Shown piece after piece: positions 1 to 9,559 of a DNA stretch of 64,000 nucleotides (positions are counted from its first letter, which is position 1; each line of letters begins with the position of its first letter). The position numbers and the translations under genes are program-made. The notes under the pieces are model-generated. The model was not told the origin of the DNA. It saw only the letters and a list, made by a program, of their open reading frames with translations, and did not search any database. Source of the stretch: Roseobacter sp. MED193 (GTDB lineage: Bacteria; Pseudomonadota; Alphaproteobacteria; Rhodobacterales; Rhodobacteraceae); the NCBI RefSeq assembly GCF_000152965.1, contig NZ_CH902583.1, forward strand, positions 2,981,694-3,045,693, read 5' to 3'.

Positions 1-1
1 G

Positions 2-2824
2 GAAGGCGGTGATATCACGCTGTTCTTCAACGATGTCTTTTCTGCTGTGTCCAGCATCAATGATTTCCCTGCGAATGCAGAAACGCCCACTGTGGAAATC
101 CAGGCGCGCAGCGATCTGGTTGCCCTAATTGCCGTCTCTGGGATCGCAGGAAAACAGGGGCTGATCGAATATGCCGATCAACTGGCCGACCGGCTGCGGG
201 GCGTGTCTGGCGTAGCTGAAATCTCTGTTTCGGGCCTTACCGATCGCGAGTTGCAAGTGGCCTTTGATCAGGAGGCCCTATACCGGTTTGGCCTGTCGCC
301 GCGCGATATTGTGGATGCAATCCAGGCGCGAAGCCTTAGCCAGCCCCTGGGCAGTGCCGATATGGAGGAAAACAGCCTGGTACTGCGCTATACAGACTCC
401 CGGCGTTCGGTGGCGGATCTCGAAGACCTGATCGTGTTGCAAAACGCCTCCGGCAGTTTTGTAAGGCTGCGCGATCTGGCTGAGGTTCGGATGATGGATG
501 CCGACGAAAATGTCGCCTCTTATATAGATGGGGATCAAGCGGCGATCCTGTCTGTTTCTAAATCCAAAAACACCGACAGTATTCGGGTGTTTGAAGCGGT
601 GGACAAGATCCTGAGCGCAGAACGCGCAGCCTATCCCGATCCGTTTCGGCTGACCGTAACCAATAATATGACAGAATTGGTCGAAGAGCGCCTAAACCTG
701 ATTGTCGAGAATATCGCCATCGGGCTGGTTCTGGTATTCTTCACAATGTGGCTGTTCTTTTCCCTGGGCGAGGCACTGTGGATTTCTGCGGCTCTGCCGG
801 TATCCTTCCTTGGGACCCTATTTGTCATGAGTCTGCTGGGCATTACCATTAATATGATCACCCTGGTGGCGCTGTTAATGGCGGTTGGGCTGATCATGGA
901 CGATTCCATCGTCATTGCGGAAAACATCGACAAATGGCGGACCCGCGTTGGCCCCGCTGAGGCTTCGGCGCGGGGGGCGCTAGAGGTCTTGCCCGGTGTC
1001 ACCTCTTCCTTTCTGACCACTGCTTGCGTGTTTGGACCCTTACTGTTCCTTGCAGGGGATATGGGACAAATTTTGCGATTTATCCCGATGGTGCTGCTCA
1101 TCACGCTGGCGATTTCACTGTTTGAGGGATTTTTCATTCTTCCGCACCACCTCAGTCAGGGCAAAGCGGGACAATCTAAGGCGCAAAAGCCTCGCCTGGC
1201 AGAACGCGGCCTGGAATGGGTAAAGGAGCGATGTGTACTGCCTGTTGCCACCTGGCTGGTATCCTGGCGTTATCTGACGATGGGTTCGGTCTTTGCCGTG
1301 TTAATTCTGTCGGTCAGCCTTATTGTCGCGGGATCGGTGAAGATGATCGGGTTCCCCTCTACCGAAAGCGACACGCTAACGATCCGCTTCTCCCTGACCT
1401 CTGGGATCAGCCGGGACCGCACCGTCGAGACCGTCGAGCAGTTGCTGGCGGGATTGCGGCAGGTGGATGAGGATCTCTCCCCAAATACCGAGGGAGGCGC
1501 TCCTTTGGTGGAGCGAGTTTTGGTCCGCTATGGGGTCAATTCCGAGGTCTATGACAATGGATCCAACACGGCCACGATCACCGTGGACCTGCTCACCAGT
1601 TCTGCCCGAAATGTCACGGCAGATGCAGTGCTTGAGGCCTGGCGCCTGGCTGCGGGTCCTTTGCCGGATCTGGTCCAGTCGTCTTTCTCGCAATCCGAGG
1701 TTGGCCCCGGCGGCTTTGATCTGGATGTGGAACTCACTGGCTATGATCTCGAAGAATTGGAGGCTGCCTCGACGGTGCTGCGCAATGACTTGCTGGCGCG
1801 CGCTGACGTGGTTGAAGCCTTTCAGGATTTTTATGGCGGCCGACAGGAAGTGCAGCTTACGCTGAATGAATATGGCTATCTCGTTGGGCTTACACCGCAG
1901 ACCCTGTCAGACCAGCTGCGCAGTGCTTTTGAGGGCACCGAGACCGACAGCTTCCGTTCCAATCAATCCGACATGGCGGTGCGGGTCGAACTGGGGGACA
2001 CCGTGACCAACCTGGTGGAGCTGGAACGGTTTCCGATCCTGGTCGGGGAAGGCAAACTTGTTGCCCTTTCAGCAGTGGCTCAGATGACCCTGTCGCAGGG
2101 CTACCCGACGATCACCCGCAAGAACGGTAAGGCCTTGGCTCGCATCCGCGGCAAGATCGACAATGCGACCGTGACCTCAGCGCAGCTATCTGCCGTGATC
2201 ACCGAGGAGCTCGGGCCCGCGCTGCAAAAGAGTTTTCCTGGTGTCGAGATTGGCATTTCGGGGGCGAGCGCCGACCAGGCTGAATCACAGGCTTCCTTAT
2301 TGAAACTTATGATGTTGGGGCTCTTGGGTGTCTTTATGGTTCTGGCATTCCAGTTCCGGTCCTATTCGCTGCCCTTTGTGGTGATGTTGTCTATCCCCTT
2401 TGCCCTGGTGGGAACCATCCTTGGCCATTGGGGGATGGGGATGGATATTTCGATGCCCAGTCTGATCGGTTTTGCTTCCCTTGCGGGGATCGTTGTCAAC
2501 AACGCCATACTGTTCCTGACCTTTTTCCAGACCCACCTGAAGGGCGACGACTATGTGGCGGCCTCGCTGAACGCTGTGCGGGCGCGCTTTCGCCCCATCC
2601 TGCTGTCGACCTCGACCACTATTGCCGGACTGGTACCCATCCTGTTTGAAACCAGCCCTCAGGTGCAGACACTGGTTCCCGTTGTGGTCTCGGTTGCCTT
2701 TGGTCTCTTGGCCTCGATGGTCTTGGTCTTGCTGGTTCTACCCGCGCTGATTTCCGTCTATTTTGATCTGGTTGATGTGCGCAAATGGGTGGATCAATTC
2801 CAGCGCAGCGAGAATGTGCTTTAA
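2..2824 (+). CDS. RND-family efflux pump inner-membrane subunit (5' end outside window)
   Basis: This is a proton-driven trimeric inner-membrane pump of the AcrB/HAE1 superfamily. The frame is already open at base 2, so roughly the first hundred residues of a usual ~1030-residue protein lie upstream. Visible features are periplasmic porter and docking segments alternating with two bundles of membrane helices. The fourth-helix motif GLIMDDSIVIAENI keeps the two adjacent acidic proton-relay residues. The matching helix of the second half reads GIVVNNAILFLTFF, with Asn where AcrB has its relay lysine. The usual partner, a membrane-fusion protein, would be upstream and out of view. A strong hairpin follows the stop. 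The substrate cannot be told from sequence; drugs, solvents or other amphiphiles are all possible. Confidence 0.93.
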   Translation, partial: EGGDITLFFNDVFSAVSSINDFPANAETPTVEIQARSDLVALIAVSGIAGKQGLIEYADQLADRLRGVSGVAEISVSGLTDRELQVAFDQEALYRFGLSPRDIVDAIQARSLSQPLGSADMEENSLVLRYTDSRRSVADLEDLIVLQNASGSFVRLRDLAEVRMMDADENVASYIDGDQAAILSVSKSKNTDSIRVFEAVDKILSAERAAYPDPFRLTVTNNMTELVEERLNLIVENIAIGLVLVFFTMWLFFSLGEALWISAALPVSFLGTLFVMSLLGITINMITLVALLMAVGLIMDDSIVIAENIDKWRTRVGPAEASARGALEVLPGVTSSFLTTACVFGPLLFLAGDMGQILRFIPMVLLITLAISLFEGFFILPHHLSQGKAGQSKAQKPRLAERGLEWVKERCVLPVATWLVSWRYLTMGSVFAVLILSVSLIVAGSVKMIGFPSTESDTLTIRFSLTSGISRDRTVETVEQLLAGLRQVDEDLSPNTEGGAPLVERVLVRYGVNSEVYDNGSNTATITVDLLTSSARNVTADAVLEAWRLAAGPLPDLVQSSFSQSEVGPGGFDLDVELTGYDLEELEAASTVLRNDLLARADVVEAFQDFYGGRQEVQLTLNEYGYLVGLTPQTLSDQLRSAFEGTETDSFRSNQSDMAVRVELGDTVTNLVELERFPILVGEGKLVALSAVAQMTLSQGYPTITRKNGKALARIRGKIDNATVTSAQLSAVITEELGPALQKSFPGVEIGISGASADQAESQASLLKLMMLGLLGVFMVLAFQFRSYSLPFVVMLSIPFALVGTILGHWGMGMDISMPSLIGFASLAGIVVNNAILFLTFFQTHLKGDDYVAASLNAVRARFRPILLSTSTTIAGLVPILFETSPQVQTLVPVVVSVAFGLLASMVLVLLVLPALISVYFDLVDVRKWVDQFQRSENVL

Positions 2825-2849
2825 CGGGCAAGCCTGCCCCGGACACGCA

Positions 2850-2879
2850 GGCGGCACCGCTCGTGGAGGTGCCGCCTTT
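2850..2879 (+). terminator. Intrinsic terminator after the RND gene
   Basis: A perfect 9-bp stem (GGCGGCACC/GGTGCCGCC, 9-nt loop) followed by TTT lies 25 bases after the RND stop. It sits between convergent genes, so it ends plus-strand transcription and may also help on the other strand. Confidence 0.7.
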
Positions 2880-2885
2880 GGTTAT

Positions 2886-3353
2886 TTACAGTCCCAGTTC
2901 AGACAGGCCGGGATGATCATCGGGGCGACGCCCCAGCGCCCAGTGGAACTTGCGGTCGCTTTCTTTGATGGGCAGATCATTGATGCAGGCAAAGCGGTTC
3001 TGCATCAGGCCATTTTCGGCGAACTCCCAGTTTTCATTGCCATAAGAGCGATACCAGTTGCCGCTGTCATCGTGCCATTCATAGGCATAGCGCACGGCAA
3101 TACGGTTTTCGGTAAAGGCCCAGAGCTCCTTGATCAGGCGGTACTCCAACTCTCGAACCCATTTCGCCTCGAGAAAGGCCTGCGCCTCGGCGCGGGTGCT
3201 GACAAAGGTCACACGGTTGCGCCATTTGGTGTCTGGGGTATAGGCCAGCGCAACTTTGGCGGCATCGCGGCTGTTCCAGCCATCTTCTGCCAAGCGCACC
3301 TTTTGGATGGCGCTGTCACGGGTAAAGGGCGGCAGTGGGGGGCGGGTGTCCAT
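2886..3353 (-). CDS. DUF1348 / NTF2-like (SnoaL-type) protein
   Basis: A 155-residue cytoplasmic protein with the compact NTF2-like fold expected of the DUF1348 family. It is rich in Trp/Tyr pocket residues, for example [20 protein letters not shown] and the C-terminal [15 protein letters not shown]. Members of this fold bind small hydrophobic ligands or act as simple hydratases or isomerases, but no catalytic role is established for this subfamily. The ATG at 3353 has AAGGA 9 nt upstream. It lies 36 bp downstream of the large oxidoreductase and probably shares its transcript, which suggests a detoxification or redox context with the nearby GST. Confidence 0.85.
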   Translation of the reverse strand: MDTRPPLPPFTRDSAIQKVRLAEDGWNSRDAAKVALAYTPDTKWRNRVTFVSTRAEAQAFLEAKWVRELEYRLIKELWAFTENRIAVRYAYEWHDDSGNWYRSYGNENWEFAENGLMQNRFACINDLPIKESDRKFHWALGRRPDDHPGLSELGL

Positions 3354-3389
3354 GATCTAGATCCTTTTGAAGAAGCGGGGTGAATGGGT

Positions 3390-5498
3390 TTAGAGGTCGA
3401 GTTCCAGAGGCGCGCTGCTCTCGGCCGGACGGGCACAGCACAGCAGTACTTCTCCAGGGAGCACCTCAGCTGTGGGAGGGGTTCGGTAGGTCACAGCACC
3501 CTGGGTCATGCGGGTGGCGCAACTGCCGCATGAGCCTGAGCGGCAGCTGAAATTGGGGGTCAGGCCTTGGGCTTCGGCATGTTCCAGAAGGGTGCCATCT
3601 TTGGGGCGCCATGTGCTCGTGGCCTCTAGACTGGTAAAACTGATCTCGGCTGTTTCTGCCTCGTCCTCGGTCGGCTGATCTGCGGGTTGCGACGGCGTTG
3701 CCGTGTCTAGAGTCCGGGTGAGGGCCGCAGGGCCAAAGCTTTCGGCAAAGATGCGGGCGTCCGCCACGCCCAGGCGGCGCAGATTGTTATATTGAGCCTG
3801 CATGAAGGGGGGCGGGCCACAGAGGAAAAAATCATAGTCATCCAGCGACAGCGCCTGTCGTAGGGTCTCATCGGTGATATGGCCGGTGCCATTGTAATCG
3901 ACGCCGGGTGTTTCGCTATCTGTGGCGCTGCCAATAAGGGAGAGGTAACGGATCTGTCTCTCGGTGGCCTGCTGCAGGGCGCGGAATTCATCTGCAAAGG
4001 CGCGCTGGGCGCTGTCGCGGCTTGCATGCAGTATGGTCAGCGGTCGCAGGTGACGCGTGCGCCTGCCCTCACGGAGCACGTGGTGGGCCATCGAGATCAT
4101 CGGCGTGATGCCGACGCCCCCTGCGATCAACACAGCAGGGCGGCGCTCAGCGGGGTCGATATAGAAGGAGCCCTGCGGTGCTTTTACCTCCAGAATGTCA
4201 CCTGGCGTGAGCTGATCATGCAGCAGGCGTGACAGATCCCCGTGCTCTTCTCGTTTGACAGAGATCCGGTAGTAGCGCTCGCCTGGGGCAGAGGACACAG
4301 TGTAGTTTCGGCTCAGAACCTGTGCCGTTGATTGATCCTTCGATCTGGCACGTAGGGTGAGGAATTGTCCGGCTTCAAAAGGCAGCAGCGGCGCAGTGTC
4401 AGCGGGCTCCAGATAAAAGGAACGAATGACCGAGCTTTCTTGCTTGACCCGAGCCACGCGGAACTGGCGCCAGGCATTGCGGCTCAGCTCTTGTTCGGCG
4501 CGTGCGGCGCGGTCTGCCCAGGTGTCGGCCATCAGTGAATGGGGGGAAAAGGCGCCAAGCTTGGCCCGAAACGGCAGGGCATCACGCAGCCAGAGGCCGT
4601 GGTGCAGAGTAAAGCGCCAACCACGGTCGGCACCATGAAAGCCACGGATTTCCGGAGCCTCTTTTGACAGCAGCTCTGTTGTGCCAGTGAGCATCAGCAA
4701 TGTGCCGGTTTCAAAATCGGGAAACACGAGGCCGGCCTTGGGGTTGAGCAGGAAGTTTCCAAAGGTGTTGAAGTGATTGTTGCCAGGAAAGTCAGGGATA
4801 ATCAGGCTGTTGCCCTCTACCTGGACGAACCCAGGGCGCCCGCCCCGGTGGGAGACATCAACCCCCTCAACAACTGGGTTGTTTTGGGCGTTGACCGCAC
4901 TGGCGACAAAAAACACATCCGCCTCCGCAATCCAACGTCGGGCCTCTGGGTCCAGTTTGGTAAAACGGTCGGAGGCCTGCGCCGGAGCGCTATCTGTGGC
5001 GTCGCGCAGAAAGGTGATGTCGCGATGCTGGATATACTGGGGGCAATTGCCAAAGGATTGGTCCACCCGCAGCTGAAGCTGGTCCTCCTCCAGATGTGAG
5101 ACGCGCCCATTCATTCTGTTGCGGCGGCGACTGTGCATCTCGATCCCCAGCAATCCCATCGGCGCCTCAAGGTGCAGGGCGCGGCGGACCGGATCCGCGG
5201 GGGAGGCGTTCAAAGCGATGTCCAGATGGCGGTTGTCCGGGCTTTGGGCGAAACCGGGAGCGCCAGGAAACAGGCTCGCCCAGGGCCAGCCTTTTGCGTC
5301 TACCGCGCCCACCACCACAAAGGGCAGTTGGGCAAAAAACGCACGGTGCTGATCTGGCATATAGGGGCGGATCACTTTGCGACCAAACTGCTCCATCATC
5401 TCGCGGCTGCCGTTTTCGCTTTGCAGTTTCTGCTCGCCGACATGGAATGGGGAGGTGGTGTGGCTGTCGTCAGGCAGGAGGGGGAGGGCAGGAGACAT
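3390..5498 (-). CDS. PNPOx-like / ferredoxin reductase / [2Fe-2S] fusion oxidoreductase
   Basis: A 702-residue multidomain redox protein. Residues ~1-330 resemble the FMN-binding split-barrel (pyridoxamine-phosphate-oxidase-like) fold. Residues ~345-590 form a ferredoxin-NADP reductase module with the FAD motif RNYTVSSAP, the nucleotide motif AGGVGITPMISM and the terminal FLCGPPPFM. The last ~90 residues are a plant-type [2Fe-2S] ferredoxin with CRSGSCGSC and a fourth Cys in LLCCARP. Electrons would run NAD(P)H to FAD to 2Fe-2S, with the N-terminal flavin barrel as a further site; the acceptor is unknown. In-frame starts exist at 5513 (GTG) and 5510 (ATG), but 5498 has GAGG at good spacing. 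The GST gene lies upstream on the same strand. Confidence 0.87.
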   Translation of the reverse strand: MSPALPLLPDDSHTTSPFHVGEQKLQSENGSREMMEQFGRKVIRPYMPDQHRAFFAQLPFVVVGAVDAKGWPWASLFPGAPGFAQSPDNRHLDIALNASPADPVRRALHLEAPMGLLGIEMHSRRRNRMNGRVSHLEEDQLQLRVDQSFGNCPQYIQHRDITFLRDATDSAPAQASDRFTKLDPEARRWIAEADVFFVASAVNAQNNPVVEGVDVSHRGGRPGFVQVEGNSLIIPDFPGNNHFNTFGNFLLNPKAGLVFPDFETGTLLMLTGTTELLSKEAPEIRGFHGADRGWRFTLHHGLWLRDALPFRAKLGAFSPHSLMADTWADRAARAEQELSRNAWRQFRVARVKQESSVIRSFYLEPADTAPLLPFEAGQFLTLRARSKDQSTAQVLSRNYTVSSAPGERYYRISVKREEHGDLSRLLHDQLTPGDILEVKAPQGSFYIDPAERRPAVLIAGGVGITPMISMAHHVLREGRRTRHLRPLTILHASRDSAQRAFADEFRALQQATERQIRYLSLIGSATDSETPGVDYNGTGHITDETLRQALSLDDYDFFLCGPPPFMQAQYNNLRRLGVADARIFAESFGPAALTRTLDTATPSQPADQPTEDEAETAEISFTSLEATSTWRPKDGTLLEHAEAQGLTPNFSCRSGSCGSCATRMTQGAVTYRTPPTAEVLPGEVLLCCARPAESSAPLELDL

Positions 5499-5611
5499 GG
5501 CGGACCTCATCACGGAGAGTTACTGAAAGGAAATGGTGCGAATAGGAAAGGGCATGGTCGTTCGGGGCGGGCGCGCCGCCCCGAACCTTGGCGTGAGTGG
5601 GCGGGGAAAAA

Positions 5612-6238
5612 TCAGGCGGCGGCGGACAGGCCAACCGGGGTGACCGGCATTGGCTTAAAGCCTTTCAAACCTTCAATATTGGCGAGCAGGCGGCGTACGT
5701 TCGCATAGGGAGCCAGGGAGATATCACCTTCGGGTGCATGGGCTACATAGGAGTAGATCGCCACATCCGCGATGGTGGGGGTGGTACCAACCAGGAAGTC
5801 GCGACCCTCTAGGTGGGCTTCCAACTTACCCAGAACCCGCTCGGCGACGGTTTTGCAGAATGCGGCATCCAATGGGGCATTAAAGACGTTGATCAACCGT
5901 GCAGCGGCAGGACCAAAGGCAATTTCGCCAGCGGCCAAGGTCAGGAATTTCTGGACTTCAGCCTCTGCCACAGGATCGCTGGGGAGATAGGCCGGGGCAT
6001 ATTTGCGCGCCAGGTAGACCAGAATGGCATTGGCGTCGGTGATCACGGTATCGCCGTCTTCAATGACGGGCACCTGACCGGCAGGGTTCAGAGCCAAAAA
6101 GGCCTCGCCCTTTTGTTCGCCCTTGGCGAGATCAACGTTGATTACCTCATGGGCGATGCCTGCCAGGCTGGCAAAGAGCTCGACCCGGTGAGCATGACCG
6201 GAAAGGGGAAAGCTGTGAATGCGTAGTGTATTAGACAT
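5612..6238 (-). CDS. Glutathione S-transferase
   Basis: A 208-residue cytosolic GST. The thioredoxin-like N-terminal half carries a Ser/His-containing first strand (HSFPLSGHAHRVELF), the cis-proline motif NPAGQVPVIEDGD and the glutathione-gamma-Glu contact TDANAILVYLARKY. The helical C-terminal half includes the N-capping region DFLVGTTPTIADVAIYSY. The family conjugates or reduces electrophiles with glutathione. It is transcribed away from a LysR regulator 191 bp away and is followed about 110 bp later by the large flavin/Fe-S fusion. A LysR-controlled response to reactive electrophiles is therefore a reasonable inference. The physiological substrate is unknown. Confidence 0.92.
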   Translation of the reverse strand: MSNTLRIHSFPLSGHAHRVELFASLAGIAHEVINVDLAKGEQKGEAFLALNPAGQVPVIEDGDTVITDANAILVYLARKYAPAYLPSDPVAEAEVQKFLTLAAGEIAFGPAAARLINVFNAPLDAAFCKTVAERVLGKLEAHLEGRDFLVGTTPTIADVAIYSYVAHAPEGDISLAPYANVRRLLANIEGLKGFKPMPVTPVGLSAAA

Positions 6239-6429
6239 AGTCTGTACCTCAGTGTTTTGCCGCGACTGCGGTCAGGGTGGGCGCAACTGGTTATGAGCTG
6301 CTGTGTTGATGAGGTAGAGATACATTCGGAACGATTGGGTGATAATATGCCCTATTTGGGAGTGAGTATGTACGAATTGGGGGTAATGGCCTAATCTAAC
6401 ATGAAGAGATCCGAACGGAGGGCCAAGCC

Positions 6430-7338
6430 ATGGACACATTGGACTGCATGCGGACTTTTGTTGCGGTCGCAGCGCAGCATTCCTTTACTGCGGGTGCCCG
6501 CCAGATCGGGATCAGCACTAAACTGGCCAGCAAATATGTAGCCCGGCTGGAGGAACGTCTGGGCGCGCAGCTTTTCCATCGTACGACACGTTCGGTTACC
6601 CTGACAGATACCGGCCAGGCCTATCTTGAACGCTGCCTGCCTGTGCTGGACCAGATCGAAGAAATGGAAGGTGTCATTCAGGAGCGCCAATCTGAACTGG
6701 CGGGAGCCATTCGCTTAACCGCGCCCACCGGTTTTGGCAGTCGCGAGCTGGTTCAGGCTGTGACGCCGTTTCAACAGGAGCATCCAAAGGTGCAGATTGA
6801 GATGCTGTTGTCAGACTATCATGCGCCCATCGTTGAAGAGGGCATTGATTTGGCCATTCGCTTTGGAAAGCTGCAGGATTCGACCCTAGTGGCCCGAAAA
6901 CTCTGCGATATGCGACTGGTTGTGGTGGCTGCGCCGGATTACTTGGAACGATTTGGTGAGCCGGGGCATCCAAAGGCGCTGGCGACCCATAACTGCCTGT
7001 TGCTGCAATCTTCAGCGCAGCCGGACATCTGGCGGTTTCGCGAGGAAGGACAGGTCACATCAGTCCCGGTGAGTGGCAGTTTTCGCGCTAATTCGCCGCG
7101 CGCGGTTGCCCATATGGCGGTGGGGGGGCAGGGCATTGCCCGTTGCCCCTATTACATCGTGAAACCCCTTATTGAGCAAGGACAGTTGCAGTTTCTTTTT
7201 GCGGACCGTGAAGATGCGCCTCTGCCGCTCTATGTGGTCTATCCGCCCAGCCGCCATCTGACCGCGCGGATTCGCGCTTTGATCGAACATCTGGCGCAGT
7301 GGTTTCAATCCACCGAACAAAACTGTTGGGGGTCTTAA
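6430..7338 (+). CDS. LysR-family transcriptional regulator
   Basis: A 302-residue LysR-type regulator. The N-terminal winged helix-turn-helix reads MRTFVAVAAQHSFTAGARQI, with the second part of the motif around LASKYVARLEERLGAQLFHR. The remainder is the periplasmic-binding-protein-like effector domain. Such regulators usually control the divergent neighbour and themselves, here the GST at 5612-6238. The intergenic segment 6239-6429 is AT-rich near 6318-6380 and would hold the two promoters, but I did not find a convincing T-N11-A site. Start ATG 6430 follows a GGAGGG-like purine run (6417-6422). Confidence 0.93.
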   Translation: MDTLDCMRTFVAVAAQHSFTAGARQIGISTKLASKYVARLEERLGAQLFHRTTRSVTLTDTGQAYLERCLPVLDQIEEMEGVIQERQSELAGAIRLTAPTGFGSRELVQAVTPFQQEHPKVQIEMLLSDYHAPIVEEGIDLAIRFGKLQDSTLVARKLCDMRLVVVAAPDYLERFGEPGHPKALATHNCLLLQSSAQPDIWRFREEGQVTSVPVSGSFRANSPRAVAHMAVGGQGIARCPYYIVKPLIEQGQLQFLFADREDAPLPLYVVYPPSRHLTARIRALIEHLAQWFQSTEQNCWGS

Positions 7339-7350
7339 CAGCGCGTTGGG

Positions 7351-8523
7351 CTAGGGCTCGTGATAAGAGGGTTCAATAAGGGGCGCTGCGGAGCTCAGAT
7401 CGCTTTGGAGGCGAATAAACTCTGCCTCAGCCAGATCGAGTGCGGACCTGTCATTCGACCAATGGCCGATCACTTGGCGCGGAGTTGTGACCGCTGCCGT
7501 CAGGGCCTCTTCGAGGGAAATGCCACATTGGGAGACCAGCACCCGCAGGGCAGTGGTGAGGTCCAGATCAGCGCCTGCCAGGGTACCATCCCCCAGGGTG
7601 AGGCGGCCGTTCTGGCGTAGGATCCGGCGCCCCTCCAGCTCAAACGAGGAGATATCGCTGCCCGCAGGGGCCATGGCGTCACTCACCAGATAGATTTTGC
7701 CCTGAGAGTTGGGACCTCTCACCTTGGCGGCCCAGGCTGTGCGCAATGCGGCAGGATGTACGTGGAAACCATCGGCAATCAGGCCGACGCTCAGGTCGGG
7801 ATTGCTGAGTGCAGCCCCGACCACACCGGGGGCGCGGTGGTCAAGCGGGCTCATGGCGTTGAACAGATGGGTGACGCAGGTCACACCTGCTTCGGCATAG
7901 GCCATGGCCTGCTCAAAGGGTGCATTCGTGTGGCCCAGGGACAAGATCACTCCCGCGTCGCGCAGGGTTCTGACCTGTTCCAGACTGGCGCTTTCGGGTG
8001 CCAGTGTGACCTTTAGCACCGGCAAGGCCTCGGCGGCGGCAAGCAGCAGCTCCAGATCCACCTGCGTCATTTCCCGGATCAGCGCCGCGTCATGGGCGCC
8101 TTTGCGGCTGTGGGACAGATGCGGACCCTCCAGGTGCAGCCCGGCAATGCCAGGCATGCCTGCCTTGGTCGCCTGCACCGTTGCATTGATGACCTGCGCG
8201 GTTTTTTCTGGCGTATCGGTAATGAGCGTGGGAAGAATTTGCACCGCCCCAAGCTGTCTATGTGCCTTGGCAATGCGCGACAGCCCGGTGCAGTTTGGCT
8301 CAGCATTTAGCATGATGCCGTCCCCACCATTGACCTGAAGATCCAGATATCCGGGGCTGAGGATATCCCCGGCCAGATCTACATAGCGCAAATTGGCTGC
8401 GGGGGGACTATCGGGCGCCAGACTGACCAGCTTGCCTGCCTCAAACCTGGCGGTGAGGCCGTGTTGCAGACTATGGCCATCAAAAATTGGCCCGCCACCA
8501 TAAAGAGTGGTTGTCTTATTCAT
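7351..8523 (-). CDS. nagA: N-acetylglucosamine-6-phosphate deacetylase
   Basis: A 390-residue amidohydrolase that turns GlcNAc-6-P into glucosamine-6-P and acetate in the cytoplasm. Seen motifs are YLDLQVNGGDG in the first barrel strand region, the metal-ligand Glu in GLHLEGPHLS, the metal histidines in SLGHTNAPF and CVTHLFNAMSPLDHR, and the catalytic Asp in LVSDAMAP. The length is typical. Its start overlaps the end of the upstream kinase gene by 8 bp, which implies translational coupling. The pair would recycle amino sugars from peptidoglycan or chitin. The next enzyme, NagB or a SIS-domain deaminase, is not in this window. Confidence 0.95.
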   Translation of the reverse strand: MNKTTTLYGGGPIFDGHSLQHGLTARFEAGKLVSLAPDSPPAANLRYVDLAGDILSPGYLDLQVNGGDGIMLNAEPNCTGLSRIAKAHRQLGAVQILPTLITDTPEKTAQVINATVQATKAGMPGIAGLHLEGPHLSHSRKGAHDAALIREMTQVDLELLLAAAEALPVLKVTLAPESASLEQVRTLRDAGVILSLGHTNAPFEQAMAYAEAGVTCVTHLFNAMSPLDHRAPGVVGAALSNPDLSVGLIADGFHVHPAALRTAWAAKVRGPNSQGKIYLVSDAMAPAGSDISSFELEGRRILRQNGRLTLGDGTLAGADLDLTTALRVLVSQCGISLEEALTAAVTTPRQVIGHWSNDRSALDLAEAEFIRLQSDLSSAAPLIEPSYHEP

Positions 8524-9421
8524 TGTGCTGTCCTGGCCGTGTCTCTGGCTGCGCTTGTGCCGCGAACTCTCGTGCCAGGGCCAGCGCCCCGCTCAAAGGG
8601 TCGCCTTGTGGCGGGCGCAGATCTTCCTGCATCTGTTCGGGAAGGTAGACGAGGTACTCTGGCGCCAGCCCTCCTGTGAGACACAGGCGGTGACCGGGTG
8701 TCCAGCCGATCCGTGGTAGGGTCTCGGCAATATAGCAGGCCCCCTGGTGCATCAGTTTTATGGCCAGAGCGTCGCCCCCTTTGGCATAGCGGGTCACGTC
8801 TTTGGCAAAGGCACCAAACTCCATCGGGCTGGCCTGACTGGCAAAGGAAACGATCTCGGCAGAGCCGGAAAAACGGGCCAGCAGAGAGGCACTTAAACCT
8901 GTGGCCGGGGCCAGACCATCAACTACATCCAAGGTGCGGGCCAAGGCCAGACGGCCTAGCCACTGCGCTGATCCTTCGTCCCCCAGCTGCTGCCCCCAGC
9001 CGCCCACAATATGGCGGGTGCCCTTGATTTGGCTGGCCAAAAAGGAACCCGTCCCACAATGTGCAATGGCGCCCTCAGCAGTACCAAGCGCGCCACGCAG
9101 GGCTGCGGGTCTGTCGTCTTCAATATGGGGCCGACTGAGGGGGAGTGCACGTTGCAAACGGCATGCGATCTCGGAGCTTACTACGCCAGCCAGTCCCAGA
9201 AAGGCGGGCACTTCGTAAAGTTCTGCCAGCGGCAGCTCCGCCGCGACACTGAGCCGTTCCAGCCCCAGGTGAATTTGTGCCACTGCTCCGTCAAAATTAC
9301 TGGAGACATTGGCTGGACCGCTTTCAACCCTGATCACCTCACCTGCGCGTTCCATGGCAATTCGACAGCGGGATCCGCCACCATCTATGGCAAGGATTAT
9401 TGAGGAGGCGGGCTGAGTCAT
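8516..9421 (-). CDS. BadF/BadG-type ATPase, probable N-acetylglucosamine kinase
   Basis: A 301-residue ASKHA-fold kinase. It has the N-terminal phosphate-1 loop AIDGGGSRCRIAM, the GTGSFLASQ phosphate-2 segment, and GGWGQQLGDEGSAQWLGRLAL typical of the BadF/BadG/BcrA family and of eukaryotic-type GlcNAc kinase. Position directly before nagA indicates that it makes GlcNAc-6-P from the free sugar using ATP. The open frame extends to 9511, but ATG 9421 immediately precedes the conserved nucleotide loop and gives the family's usual length. Glucosamine kinase activity cannot be excluded. Confidence 0.88.
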   Translation of the reverse strand: MTQPASSIILAIDGGGSRCRIAMERAGEVIRVESGPANVSSNFDGAVAQIHLGLERLSVAAELPLAELYEVPAFLGLAGVVSSEIACRLQRALPLSRPHIEDDRPAALRGALGTAEGAIAHCGTGSFLASQIKGTRHIVGGWGQQLGDEGSAQWLGRLALARTLDVVDGLAPATGLSASLLARFSGSAEIVSFASQASPMEFGAFAKDVTRYAKGGDALAIKLMHQGACYIAETLPRIGWTPGHRLCLTGGLAPEYLVYLPEQMQEDLRPPQGDPLSGALALAREFAAQAQPETRPGQHNE

Positions 9422-9559
9422 GGTCACAGGTATAAGTGCCGGATTAGCAGGGGGCCAGTCCAAGATTGTTTGCTGATACAGGCAAAAGGTTAGCGCCACG
9501 ACAGATGCCATAGCATACTTGCTGAGGGCGGGCCGTTTTGCTGAGCTGCAGGAGAGAAA

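Noticed and set aside
4773-5099. Overlapping plus-strand frames inside the PNPOx-ferredoxin gene
   Set aside because: They are complementary-strand shadows of a well-supported long gene, with no ribosome sites or domains.
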